This document shows positions 21,078 to 31,269 of a stretch of 64,000 nt of DNA, piece after piece. Both the position numbers and the translations under genes were made by a program. Below the pieces are notes generated by a model, which searched no databases, was not told the DNA's origin, and saw nothing but the letters and a program-made list of their open reading frames with translations. This stretch comes from Leptodontidium sp. MPI-SDFR-AT-0119 (taxonomy: Eukaryota; Ascomycota; Leotiomycetes; Helotiales; Leptodontidiaceae). The stretch spans positions 2,170,001-2,234,000 of the forward strand of contig JAHLEZ010000007.1 in assembly GCA_020726505.1 (NCBI GenBank), given 5' to 3'. Within the stretch, counting starts at the first letter, position 1; each line of letters begins with the position of its first letter.

Positions 21078-23431
21078 ATGACGATGGAAGACTTGTCGTT
21101 AAAGCTATGTGGCCCTTGCTACAAAGTCAGAACACGAATGTTTGGGCCCCATAGCCAAGAGGAAGGACCGAAACCAGAGAACAAGTTCAACCTGCATGAC
21201 AACTACCAACAACTGTCAGAGTGCATGTCCTGCCCTCTCTGCCAATTTCTGGCCAGAGAACTTCTCTACGTTAAAGAGCAGAATGGCACATACAAATGGC
21301 ATGGACCTGCATCTATACCGGTTGGTGCAGCCATATCTGCCACAGTGTCATGGGCTATCATGCTATTCCAGCATCGTGAAAGATACTCAAGCCTCAAAAT
21401 TGAAGTGGGCGGGGTGCAAGCGCTGGAATATGACAATCCCGTGATGAGCATGCAGGAATCAGATTTTCGAAAAGGACAGCACAAAGTGCCCAGAGGTGAT
21501 CCCTACAATAACGTCAAAGTTTGGCTTGATAGCTGCCTTCAGCATCATTCGAGCTGTTCGAAGGATACCGGGCAGTTTCGGCCGTCTCGCTTACTTGATC
21601 TGGGCAGCAATGTGGGTGAGAATGATATCCGCTTGATTGTGTCAGAACTTGATATTCCGAAGCAAAAGGGGCGCCAGAATCATTACGCAACCTTGAGTTA
21701 CTGTTGGGGTCCTCCAGGTCTGAATGCTAGAACGACGAAAGAGAATATCGGGGAAAGGCGGCGGAAAATACCCCTCGACAGCTTGCCAAGAACTGTCAGA
21801 GATGCTGTCAAAGTCACACGAGAACTGGGTATCAGGTATCTTTGGGTTGATGCTTTATGTATTGTAGGTGATACATTTTCTGTGATTCATGAGTGACTAA
21901 TTTGAAGCAGATCCAAGAGGACAAAGATGATTGGGCGAGAGAGTCAGCGGTCATGGGTCAGATTTACCGAAGGTCGCTGTGTACGTTGGCTGCCGCGATT
22001 GGTAATGATTGCAATGCCGGGTTGTTTGCCCGTCGTGAAGCTGCGCAACTCTCAGCCGGCCGAATTCTGTTCACCGAGAATGGCAAGTCAGACCGGGGTA
22101 TGATCTTGCAGCCTAGCTTAGACCACTGTAGGTTTTTATGACGATCTTCTTTCTCTCTCGCTCATATTTGAGGCCCAGACTTCAACAAAATCATCATGCT
22201 CAAGGCTGACCGGGTTTTACTAGGGTACAGCAGCGTAGAGCTGTCGACCTTGAGTACGCGAGGATGGGTCATGCAGGAGAGGATTCTTGCAGCACGGACA
22301 ATATTCTTCACAGAAGAAGGCATCTTCTGGCAGTGTGCTGATAGATCGTCCTCCGAATTCAACGAGAAGGTCAGCACCAATTGGGAATACAAGTCAAGTC
22401 CTAAGTCTGCGAGGCCGTCAAAACCAAGGTTCAACGAGCTCGTCAAGAGCTGGCGAACCGAAGCTCAAGAGTACAGTTTCAAATCCACGGGGAAGGTCAC
22501 AACGGGAAAGATATCTATGCTCGCAGCAAGCTTTGCTAGTAGAAAGAAGCGGGACGTCGAAGCACGACCATGGCATAATCTAGTCTTTGAGTTCACTCAA
22601 AGGGATCTTACTCAACCAAATGATCGCCTCCGTGCGGTAGAAGGTATTGCCAACGAATTCGCCGAGTCGGCAAACGATATCTATGTCAACAATGGCGGTA
22701 TCTGGAAGTCAGATATGATCGGTGGCATGGCCTGGTATCGACAGTGGGACCAGGACTCAAACCGACTCTCGATTGCTCCGTCTTGGTCCTGGGCTTCAGT
22801 TAGCGGCCAAATAATCAGCATGTATCAGCGAACCGGACATGTTGTCAATATTGCCGAGGTTAACTGGAAAAGGACAAAGTCGAACAAGATAGATCAGCGA
22901 AACATTTCGATTCAGGAGTTGCACATCTTGGGGAACGTTTGTCAAGTCAAGCTTTATCGACGCTTCGATGATGGCATATTCTGGGCCATCGATTCTGGCT
23001 CCGAATCCCCACCACCTCCTCCACAACCCAAAAAGTTCCTCGGAATCTTCAATCGCCAACTCAACTGGGACCAATTAAGCGGCATCAAAGCTGCCGATGG
23101 GATCAACGGGAACTTAGGCTGGAGCGGATCGTCTTCTAAGGTACTGAAGAATCACTACGAAATCATCTTTGACTCTTCGGCAGAGAATCCTGGGATTGGA
23201 ACCGAGTTTCTTTGCATGCCACTTGTTGGTGCCGGGTTTCAGGCTCCTTCTGCGCAGGTGTTTCCTTCTGGATTAATCTTGGTTCCGGTCGATGCTGCGC
23301 GGAAAGTTTACCGCAGACTTGGGTGGTGTTTTATGTGTACGTTGTTCGGGCAGTGGCCATTTCCCCCCAATCGAGTGTCTCAGGAGTACTTTACTCCCAA
23401 AAGTGCTCCCGAGACAGATGCAAATGAGTAA
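21078..23431 (+). CDS. Heterokaryon incompatibility (HET) domain protein
   Basis: Three exons, join(21078..21863,21911..22127,22179..23431), 751 aa; introns are 47 and 51 nt with GTAGGT donors. The HET domain runs from about residue 200: [11 protein letters not shown], then [19 protein letters not shown] across the first intron, [14 protein letters not shown], and [17 protein letters not shown] with IFWQC. Splicing at GTAGGT rather than one codon later restores the invariant CI-Q-D/E-D. HET proteins trigger programmed cell death on non-self fusion or act in allorecognition. The N-terminal ~200 residues carry cysteine pairs (CGPCYKV, CPLCQF) and no second known domain. No partner gene is adjacent. 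Confidence 0.88.
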
Positions 23432-23876
23432 TTACTGACTTCCCGACCATCACAGGGGCGTCAGTCCCGGATGAAAAGTTGAGAGAGGTGGAACTCGTGA
23501 TTGTCTGATAAGGATGCACAAAGTTCAATGGACCTTGAAGGGAATTCTTATGATGCTCTGTTCTAAGAAGTTGATAATCAAGGCTTGATTTGACATTACG
23601 GTTGGGGGAAATTTGAGGCCAGACACCTATGGATCGATCACAAATGAGAAGGTTTGGTGTCATCACTTGGGAATTCTTCGCCCCGCAACATGCCACGTTC
23701 CGAAAACACATTTCATTTCTAATGTAGATACCAGAAGAAAGAATCCAAACCGGTATCTCAAGCAGCCCGCATCTCCGAATCCACCAACACCCCCATTATT
23801 GCCTATTGTTGAACCATTAGCAAGCCCTTGGACAGCCCAATTGAGGCCAGACAGGCAACGAGGGCTGCACTTCCAG

Positions 23877-23904
<28 letters not shown>
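23432..23904. other. Intergenic with 27-nt T homopolymer
   Basis: There is no gene. A T run occupies 23877-23903, which is a poly-A run on the minus strand. A 13-bp direct repeat TTGAGGCCAGACA occurs near 23610 and 23841. Confidence 0.5.
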
Positions 23905-23907
<3 letters not shown>

Positions 23908-24335
23908 CTCCTCCATGAGAGAAAAGCAAGTCACACTTGGGGTGCCCTGATGATTCTGTAGTCTGACAACCGTCTATCCAGCTTATCTCAAAGCGATATG
24001 GCCTTGTAAAGGTACCCAGTTCTTTAGTCATAGCAAACAGATATGGCTTGGTTCCGGAATTGAAGACCTGGTCATCCGCGCATACAGTCTTGGCATGATC
24101 CCTTTGTGTTCCCTTGTAGACGTCTTCGTGCCAGTTGCCGAATTCATTGTTTCCATGATAGTTGAGCTCGCCCAATTTCGGTGGCTCCAACTTCGGAGGT
24201 TCCGTACCGATGGCAGAGGCACTACGATCTGATACAAGTATGTCCCACAGCTAACATCAAGTTTGCCGTTTTGAGACATGTTGTCACCACGGTCAGCGTT
24301 ATCACCTGTAAAGTATCGTTAACACGGATGGTCCT
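23905..24335 (-). other. Unrecognised protein-like fragment, minus strand
   Basis: The minus strand reads, in one frame, GELNYHGNNEFGNWHEDVY, KTVCADDQVFNSGTKPYLF and ISWIDGCQTTESSGHPKCD. In another frame upstream it reads DNMSQNGKLDVSCGTYLYQ. The two could be exons or frame-shifted halves of one small protein. It ends at the poly-A run (minus sense). I do not know the family; start and splice sites are not established. Confidence 0.3.
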
Positions 24336-24689
24336 TCATCATTGGATGAAGATGCTTCGTACAGTGTCATGGTCCATGGGCTCTTTTCCGACTCACCCGA
24401 CGAGGAAGCCGAATCCTTACGAGGAAAATGACCCCCGCGGAACTGCTTATGGGGATATAATAAGTAGTGCCATAGAGGTCTCGCTAGGTATCGCGTTAGA
24501 AGTACTTGCTTATTTATCTAGTTTCGTTATGAACTTGCGCATGTTCTCATCGGCATTTAAATGAAGATATTTAAAGATATTATTATGCCATCCATAATTT
24601 TCCAATTCAGACGGTTCAATCAAAATCTCTTTGAAGAGTACATTTCCAGGCGATTGACCTTATATAATTGATCGAGTCTGGCGCCATAG
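24336..24689. other. Intergenic, nothing recognised
   Basis: No open frame with family features on either strand. Confidence 0.4.
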
Positions 24690-25744
24690 GGCACGTGCGC
24701 TGAGCAACTGCTGTGGAAGCCACTAATTCTAGGCTTTCTCGCTAAAGCAGCCTATCATAACAGGGCTCTTAGGAGGGCGCTCCTGGCGGCGGCAGCCAAG
24801 GGGATCTCCCGCGTACAGTTACGGCAGCGCATCAGCCGCCTCCGACAACTGAATGAGATTCCTGAGCTTCCGAGAGAAAACGTTCTAGCTCTGGCTACGG
24901 ATGTGTCGCGCCAGTTGAGTGTTTTTAGGGAGAATGAGATTGCTAGTAACCTGGCATTCCTGTCGGCAATTTCAGATGATAATCAGAAGGTGATGGCTGT
25001 ATATGTTGAGGAGCGCCCAGACGGAGAAGGGATTACGATACGGATCGCGTCAAACATCGGGGATCTCTCAGAAGTCTCCGATGGCTTCCGAGCAATTGCT
25101 TCGATCTTAGAGCAAGCTGCGCAGCGAGGTTTGTAGTTTTAAACCATTCGCTACCTTGGAACAAAGGTGGAGGATCGGATAAGATCCCAACCAGGTATCG
25201 ACGGCTGAAGCAGGTCAAATTCATACTTTATGATGGGTGGGAGAAAGAGAAGTCTCTCGACGTCCCAAAAATAGTCCTCCAAGTCTCAAGGAGAATGCAC
25301 CTGGTGGAACTAACCGCCAGATATATGGAGGATACTCAAGCCGAGAAAGCCGCGTCTGAGAAGCGGCGAACTGAAGCCAAGAAAACTGCGTCCACGAAGC
25401 GACAACCAAATGTTAAGAAGACATATGTTGACCTCCTTTTTCCCCACACGATTAATTATAAGAGCAAGAAGGCTCGGAAGGGGAAGAAAGGCACAGTGAG
25501 TGATCAGAAAAGTCAGCAGGCGAGCGAGGAAGAGGCGATCGGGGAAGAGGTGAGCAAGGGAGAGGAGCGTAAGAAAGCAGAGAGACGATTCGAGTATTTT
25601 AGAATTCTCTTAATTTATCAATTCTTCGCCAAGCAAGTGACTTATGACGAATCCTGCATCAGAGAATCTCGCGAAATCACAAATTGGATACAAGTAGACT
25701 CTGGGGTGATGACGTTTCACAGTACATTCAGAACGAAATCATGA
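24690..25744 (+). pseudogene. Unrecognised coding sequence, probably a truncated or frameshifted gene
   Basis: An open frame without a convincing ATG runs from 24690 to 25136 (ISRVQLRQRISRLRQLNEIP, RENEIASNLAFLSAISDDNQ, ITIRIASNIGDLSEV, ILEQAAQRG). A second frame runs to 25744 (KIPTRYRRLKQVKFILYDGW, then a Lys/Glu-rich tail). A 38-nt GT...AG segment at about 25129-25166 could join them as an intron; otherwise it is a frameshift. The text is protein-like and highly charged at the C-terminus. I do not recognise the family. The lack of a start codon suggests a fragment. Confidence 0.4.
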
Positions 25745-25951
25745 AGCATCATTCCATTTGTTATTGTCTCCAAACAACACCGTTTCTAGAATTAGTCAGA
25801 CCTAGCAGATTCTATGAATAATGTTAAGTTGCCCCACCTCAAAAGAATGTAAGAAAGCAACCAGATACCCCAAATACCAAAGCCAAACCACTCACACCCA
25901 AAATCCGCCTCCTTCCTCCACACCAAATCCGTACACTATCATCCACCACCT

Positions 25952-26341
25952 TTAACAATATTCTCTGACATCAAACTGTCTTGTCCTGCACTGCTGGCAT
26001 TTCCCCGTCTTGCCATTACAAGCACCGCAGTCACGGCTGGCGGAATCAACGTGCTGGTCCCACTGGAAAGCCGCGCTCCCATATCCGTACCAAGAATGAG
26101 CCAAGTCCTGCGTAAAAGCCCAGACGTAGCCAGGATTGCAGTGTATAGTGTAATGACCATCTTGATCGATAGCGCCGATAGGTCCACCGCACACTATGCC
26201 TCCGTTGTCAGTGAGTTGGGCGTATTTGCCGCAGTCGCCGACGTCGAAGGGGCAGTCGTCGATGTAGCCGAAGGCTTCGACACAGGCGAGAGCCTTGCCA
26301 ACGGATACGGCGAGGGCGATGAGTCTGATTAGAGAAACCAT
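25952..26341 (-). CDS. Small secreted cysteine-rich protein (effector-like candidate)
   Basis: One exon, 129 aa. The first ~19 residues (VSLIRLIALAVSVGKALA) are a clear signal peptide with likely cleavage before CVEAFG. The mature part has 10 cysteines (an even number), with pairs CGAC and CQQC near the C-terminus, and aromatic/Gly-rich segments (HSWYGYGSAAF). I chose this start because the frame stays open upstream to 26818 but the hydrophobic leader begins only here. The family is not recognised. Size, signal and cysteine count fit secreted fungal effectors or cell-wall proteins; function is inference. Confidence 0.65.
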   Translation of the reverse strand: MVSLIRLIALAVSVGKALACVEAFGYIDDCPFDVGDCGKYAQLTDNGGIVCGGPIGAIDQDGHYTIHCNPGYVWAFTQDLAHSWYGYGSAAFQWDQHVDSASRDCGACNGKTGKCQQCRTRQFDVREYC

Positions 26342-27008
26342 GGCCAAGGTATTTGAGGTTCTTGATGTGGGTGCTGAGAGTGATGAGGGTGATGTGGGAG
26401 ATGTGGATGTAATAGATCGATACAAAGTTGTATTGGGGGATGCAGAAGGTGATGGAGAAGATTTGCTATCGAGTGTGTTTCTGATTTTTTTTTCAAGTGA
26501 AAGGCATTCAGGATAGTATTTATACTTCTTTTCGACGCTGATATGAAGTTGCAGGTCATGTTGATTCCAAGGATCACAAAGAGAGCTGCCGTTTATAGAA
26601 TGTGCCCCTGGACCTTGTAGGCAGTCAGCGTATGATCGTGCTCTTTTTACTGGACTAGAACCCGATTGGAATGTGTAAATGTCGCTTGCGCGCACAAGGC
26701 ACTCTCTTTTTCGGCACATTTTTTTACAAGATTCCAAAATTTTATAGAAAATACACAACCTCACATCGCCTTTGACCGGTGACGCCAAAAGATGGTTTTT
26801 CATTGCCAGGGAAATCATGTCTTGTTGGCATCTGGTAAATAGATCTGACGTCTGGCTAACTGCAGCCCAGCCCGCAATTGAGACTTCGTCATATATCCCG
26901 TCTGCAGCTACGCGGCACGCACGATCCGCAGCATGTGGAATCTTTTAACCGCGGTCTTTCAAGCGGCGTAGTCAAATGCAACTTCTGCAAATAGAATAGG
27001 CTAGTGGC
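26342..27008. other. Intergenic, promoter side of the secreted protein gene
   Basis: The frame of the secreted protein stays open upstream (to 26818) but without coding character beyond repeats of SP/TS. No other gene is seen. Confidence 0.4.
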
Positions 27009-27302
27009 TTAGATGACCAAAGAATCCCGAAAGCTGCCTCGGCATTCTGGTGCATCTATAATAGGAGGACCGTGTTTGAGGTCATTCCCCTCAATGGCAC
27101 ACCCATTGACCTTTTGGAAGCCCACGATTCCGAAACACTCGATGGCCTTGCGGAATTTGACTTCATTGTTTAAAACGTATGAAGTCCCTTCAGTAAATTT
27201 GCGTTGAATACGCATGCACATCGTCCTTCTTTGGTGATCTTGTAGCGCAAAGACAATGTTCTCGCCGCCGCCTAGGAGCCCTGATTCAGTGCCCAGGATG
27301 AA
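27009..27302 (-). CDS. Hypothetical small protein, possibly secreted; start uncertain
   Basis: From the first ATG the frame encodes MFFILGTESGLLGGG, then IVFALQDHQRRTMC, KAIECFGIVGFQKVNGC and IIDAPECRGSFRDS, about 97 aa with four cysteines. The frame continues open upstream through SKPAFRSFALLSMFF, which together looks like a signal peptide but has no in-frame ATG, so an upstream exon or a lost start is possible. Family unknown. Confidence 0.3.
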   Translation of the reverse strand, partial: FILGTESGLLGGGENIVFALQDHQRRTMCMRIQRKFTEGTSYVLNNEVKFRKAIECFGIVGFQKVNGCAIEGNDLKHGPPIIDAPECRGSFRDSLVI

Positions 27303-29232
27303 AAACATGCTGAGCAAGGCGAAACTTCGGAACGCAGGCTTGCTTGCTTGCTTATAGATTTGCTTGCGAATATTAAAGGTCGGATCTTCTTGATTTCGTC
27401 TTCTCTGAGGCCCTTCGTGTCCTGATCTGAAATAGAATAATGTTAAGTGATTGATATTGTCTATGGCGCTACTCGAGTAACACTGGCGCCATTGGATTCC
27501 ATTCAGCGTAGTGCCAACTGAGAAAGCATCTCAAACTCTTCAGATGGTGGGGCCCGTCTTTCTGCAAGCGGCACCTTCCGCGCTTCTGGGCGTATTAAAA
27601 GCAGGACAGATCGGGGGGTGTGAAAGCTTAGCAGGATTGATCCTCAGGCACTGAGGCAACAGCTTTTCTACCTGACGAGCCCAGTCCGTGTTTTTAGCGA
27701 CATCTTCAGGCCCTACACAACCCAAGTCACCATCTTTGCTGCAACAGAACAAACAACCACATATTATATAGTCTTGTAACTCATAGATATCGTATATGAA
27801 CAGCTCTTGTTGAATAAAATCTAATTAAAAAAATTATTTTCTTGAAAATCAAAGGTCAAAAATTTGCTTGAGGGGTGGGTTTGTTAGCGAAATGCCTTAG
27901 AAACACGGACTTTGGGTCCTAGGCTCGTAACTCCTCTGAAGATAATCAGAAACAAGTCAACGCAGAACGAATCGTGAACAGCGTGAGATAAAAAGGGGAC
28001 TCTCGAAAACTTCAATCAAGAATCCAAAATGCATAACGTTATTCTAGCTTCCCCAGAAAACACAAACCCTTGTCCATGAAACAGAACACGATCTAGAAAG
28101 GTACCCGGACCAGCCTACGCCCCACGCCTCTCCTCAGGAATTGGTGGAAAATTGCGTTGAAAGGGAGAGGGTGGGGTAACCAGGGGTTCAAGATGGATAC
28201 CTAGGTAGGGATGAATTCGGGCAGCCGCATTTGCATTTGCATCTGCATCTGCATGTATGTATGGAGTCTTTGGAGAACAAGGCCGAGAGAGAAGAGACAG
28301 TCAGACAGATAGGGACGGGACCGAAAAGAGGGACACGAGGCACACCTCGCCTCGTCTATTCCAAAGAAGTAGACAGACAGCCAATTGAGACATCAGACGA
28401 AGCGGCTGGATAAACTCAAAAGACAAGTCTGCAGCCCAGTTGATGATTCTTGGATCTCGAATGCTGACTCGACATTGGGTGTTGAGTACGGAAGTGTGCT
28501 GCCGAGTATTGCGCCTGGGTGGCGATGGGATGGACAGCGAAGCTTTCGCCCAGATTGGAGGCTGGAGCTTCGCCCAACCACAGTCATCAGTGGCTCAACT
28601 CAACTCACCGCAAACAAAGCAATAGGGTGTGCCGGGTTCCATGGATTTTCTTCAAGCGTCATACACTCGCCAAAATGCATTACTGGGGTAGCAATATGCT
28701 CGTACTACAAACCAAGAAGAATGAATGGATACGTACTTGCTATTTCTTATGTCCACGAGATAGATAGATAGCGAGGCGCTGTGGGTGGAGCTGTTCTCAG
28801 CTGTTCGTCCCACTGTGGACGCTGTGTTTGAAGGGTGGGACGGCGACGGCTTACGACCCCGGGTAACTTAAGCTGCTTCCCCAGTTCGGGGATACATCCG
28901 GATTTGGTAGCTGTGCGGAGTATGAGTGTTCACCGCGATAAGCAGGGGAAGAGAGGTACTGGAAGTCGAAATTTACGCTGGAATTTCGATCAGCTTCTGC
29001 ATCAAAAGATTCATAGGGCACCGAGGTATTCGAAAGAGACGTTATCAGTTTTTTGGAATATGGTCACTCTGCAAGCAAAGGGACCGAGTCGAATAGTGAC
29101 AAGTTTTATTACACTAGATAGTTTGACACAATAGTATGCTGTCAATTCTCTGGACCCTGCTCCTGCCTGCCTGTTGAACCTTTCAAGCTACCATTCACGC
29201 AGTTCCTACTCCGGTTGCCCACATCCTCGTAT
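27303..29232. other. Intergenic, nothing recognised
   Basis: About 1.9 kb without a supported gene. It includes a short GCATTT/GCATCT hexamer repeat at 28,229-28,256 and a stretch of AT-rich DNA at 27,820-27,860. Confidence 0.45.
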
Positions 29233-31269
29233 TTACATCTTGATCTCCTTCGCAGGAGGGTGTGCCTCAACTGTCTCGATAATATCGTCGTGTACGTTAT
29301 CCACACCAATCTAGTCTCTGTTAGCACTGACTTGAAGTCTGGATTTGAAGGAAACATACGCGAGCGTGGTGAGCATCCTCAACATGCAAAAGGTCGGCTC
29401 CCTTTTCGGTATGGTTTGCTCCACCGAAAAGAACGTCGATTTCTTCCAATGAAGTGCCCTTGGTTTCGGGGATCATGAACCACACAAAAATTGCGAGACA
29501 GACGTTCGTCGTCATGAAGAAGAAGCTGTAGACTTTTAGTTGATGTCAGGTGAACAGAGCCGAGAATACTTACAATGACTTGAGCCCACAGTTCTTGTAG
29601 AAAGTTGGGAAGAACTGGTTGAAGATGCATTGAGCCACGTTCTGCATTTGGGTACACTGTTTTGATTCAGTTAGCGTCGTAGTGTGCAAATAGATTTGGG
29701 ATGCATCTTACCATTCCAACGGCTTGAACTCTGACGTTCATGGAGAAGACCTCCGATGTCCAAATCCAGACTGTAGCACCCCATGAAGGCTTGTAGAAGA
29801 AGATGAACAAGAACAGCATTGCAACGATAGCAATTCCAACTGGTTCTTGCTTGCCACCCGCTGCCGTGTTTGGTGTCTCCATACCAATGATTGGAACGAT
29901 CAACATGCAGCAAGCCATACCACATGCTCCCACAATAAGCAAGAACTTTCTACCAAATCTGTCCACAGTCCAGGTTGCGTTCAGCGTAAAGATTATACCC
30001 ATTGTTGCATTCAGGGCATTGATAAGGTTGATCTTGTCGAGCGAGGTCCAGACCTTCTTGTAGATGGTGGAGCTGTAGGAGTTGAGAGTACCCTGTCCAG
30101 AAAGTTGCTGTCCAATGTTGATGACGAAGGCCAACAGGAGTCGCTTGCGAACAGAGACATCCTTCCACAATGCGAGGTATGAGCTGGAGATGACTTCCTT
30201 CTCGAAAGTGATCGCCTCTCGGATGGCAAGAATTTCATCCTCGACTTCCTGCTCGGTGTCGCGGACTCGGCTCAGCGATTTGCGGGCATCATCGATACGA
30301 TCTCCATGTCTGATGTACCAACTACTCATACATTAGCTCCATGCGAGAAAAGGACTAGAACGTGATGCTCTTACCGAGGGCTCTCAGGCATGAATGGGAG
30401 CTGGGCAATGATGATGAGAGGAACGAGCATCTGGAAGATAACGACCATCTTCCAGCTCCACTCGCCAAGTGCAACCTTATGCTTTCCACAGGCATAGTTG
30501 ACCCAGTAAGCAATGAAGGAGCCGACTGAGTAAAACAGTTGCCAGAAAGACATGACTTTGCCACGGATTTCAGGGGGTGTGATTTCTCCAATATAGACTG
30601 GGCCGGCAGTGAGAGCAATACCTTGACCCTGTGAAACGAAGAAGTTAGTCATTTCTTTTGGTTGCCGGAGACAAGGAGCAGAAAGAGCTCGCAAGACTTA
30701 CAATTCCGATCAAAACTCGTCCAAAGATAAATACGCCGAGTCTGTGGTGAGGGGTGAAGGTTTGCACAATGGTGGCGATGACGGTGATGAAGCAGCCAAT
30801 TCCCATTCCTGCTCTGCCTGTAGAAATTGTCAGCTTCTGACTTGGATATGGTTCTCTTGGACAGCTCTCGTGAAGTTGAGTTGGTGTCTTCGAGGGATAT
30901 TTGACCTACGTCCAAGCCAATCGGCAATAGGTCCAGCGATGAACCACCCAGAAACAATGGCTCCGATCGAGTATGAAGTATTGATCAAACCGAGTAGGTT
31001 GGAATCCTTTAATCCTGTTAGCCAACATCCAAGCGTATATCATCTGAGTTTCGTACCGGGCTCTTGGTGTTGAAGTTCATCCAGGAAAGCCACAGCTTGT
31101 TTGCCTGCACGGCGTTGAATACCGCTGCATCGTAACCTGTTTGGTTCGAAAGTCAGCCAATTTGCTCACAACACCCAGCTCTTCCTCTCCTGTACATACC
31201 ATACAACACCATGCACCCCGCGGCCACCAACGCCGCATACCAGTTGTAAACTCTCGTCTTGTGAACCAT
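29233..31269 (-). CDS. MFS sugar transporter
   Basis: Nine exons, complement(join(29233..29310,29360..29525,29574..29656,29712..30321,30375..30628,30702..30817,30910..31006,31057..31136,31200..31269)), 517 aa; all joints keep frame and have GT...AG ends. Family motifs are present: YGYDAAVFN in the first membrane segment, GRR after segment 2 (DWLGRRAG), PESPRW ending the N-terminal half (~residue 207), NIGQQLSGQGT in segment 7, DRFGRK, and PETKGTSLEEID (~456) after segment 12. This is the 12-TM sugar porter family, which imports sugars with protons at the plasma membrane. The exact sugar is unknown. Intron 2 uses the second of two AG sites, because the first would create a stop. Confidence 0.92.

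Noticed and set aside
25952..26818. 288-aa minus-strand protein
   Set aside because: Only the last 129 codons have coding character, and they begin with a signal peptide; the upstream part is promoter.
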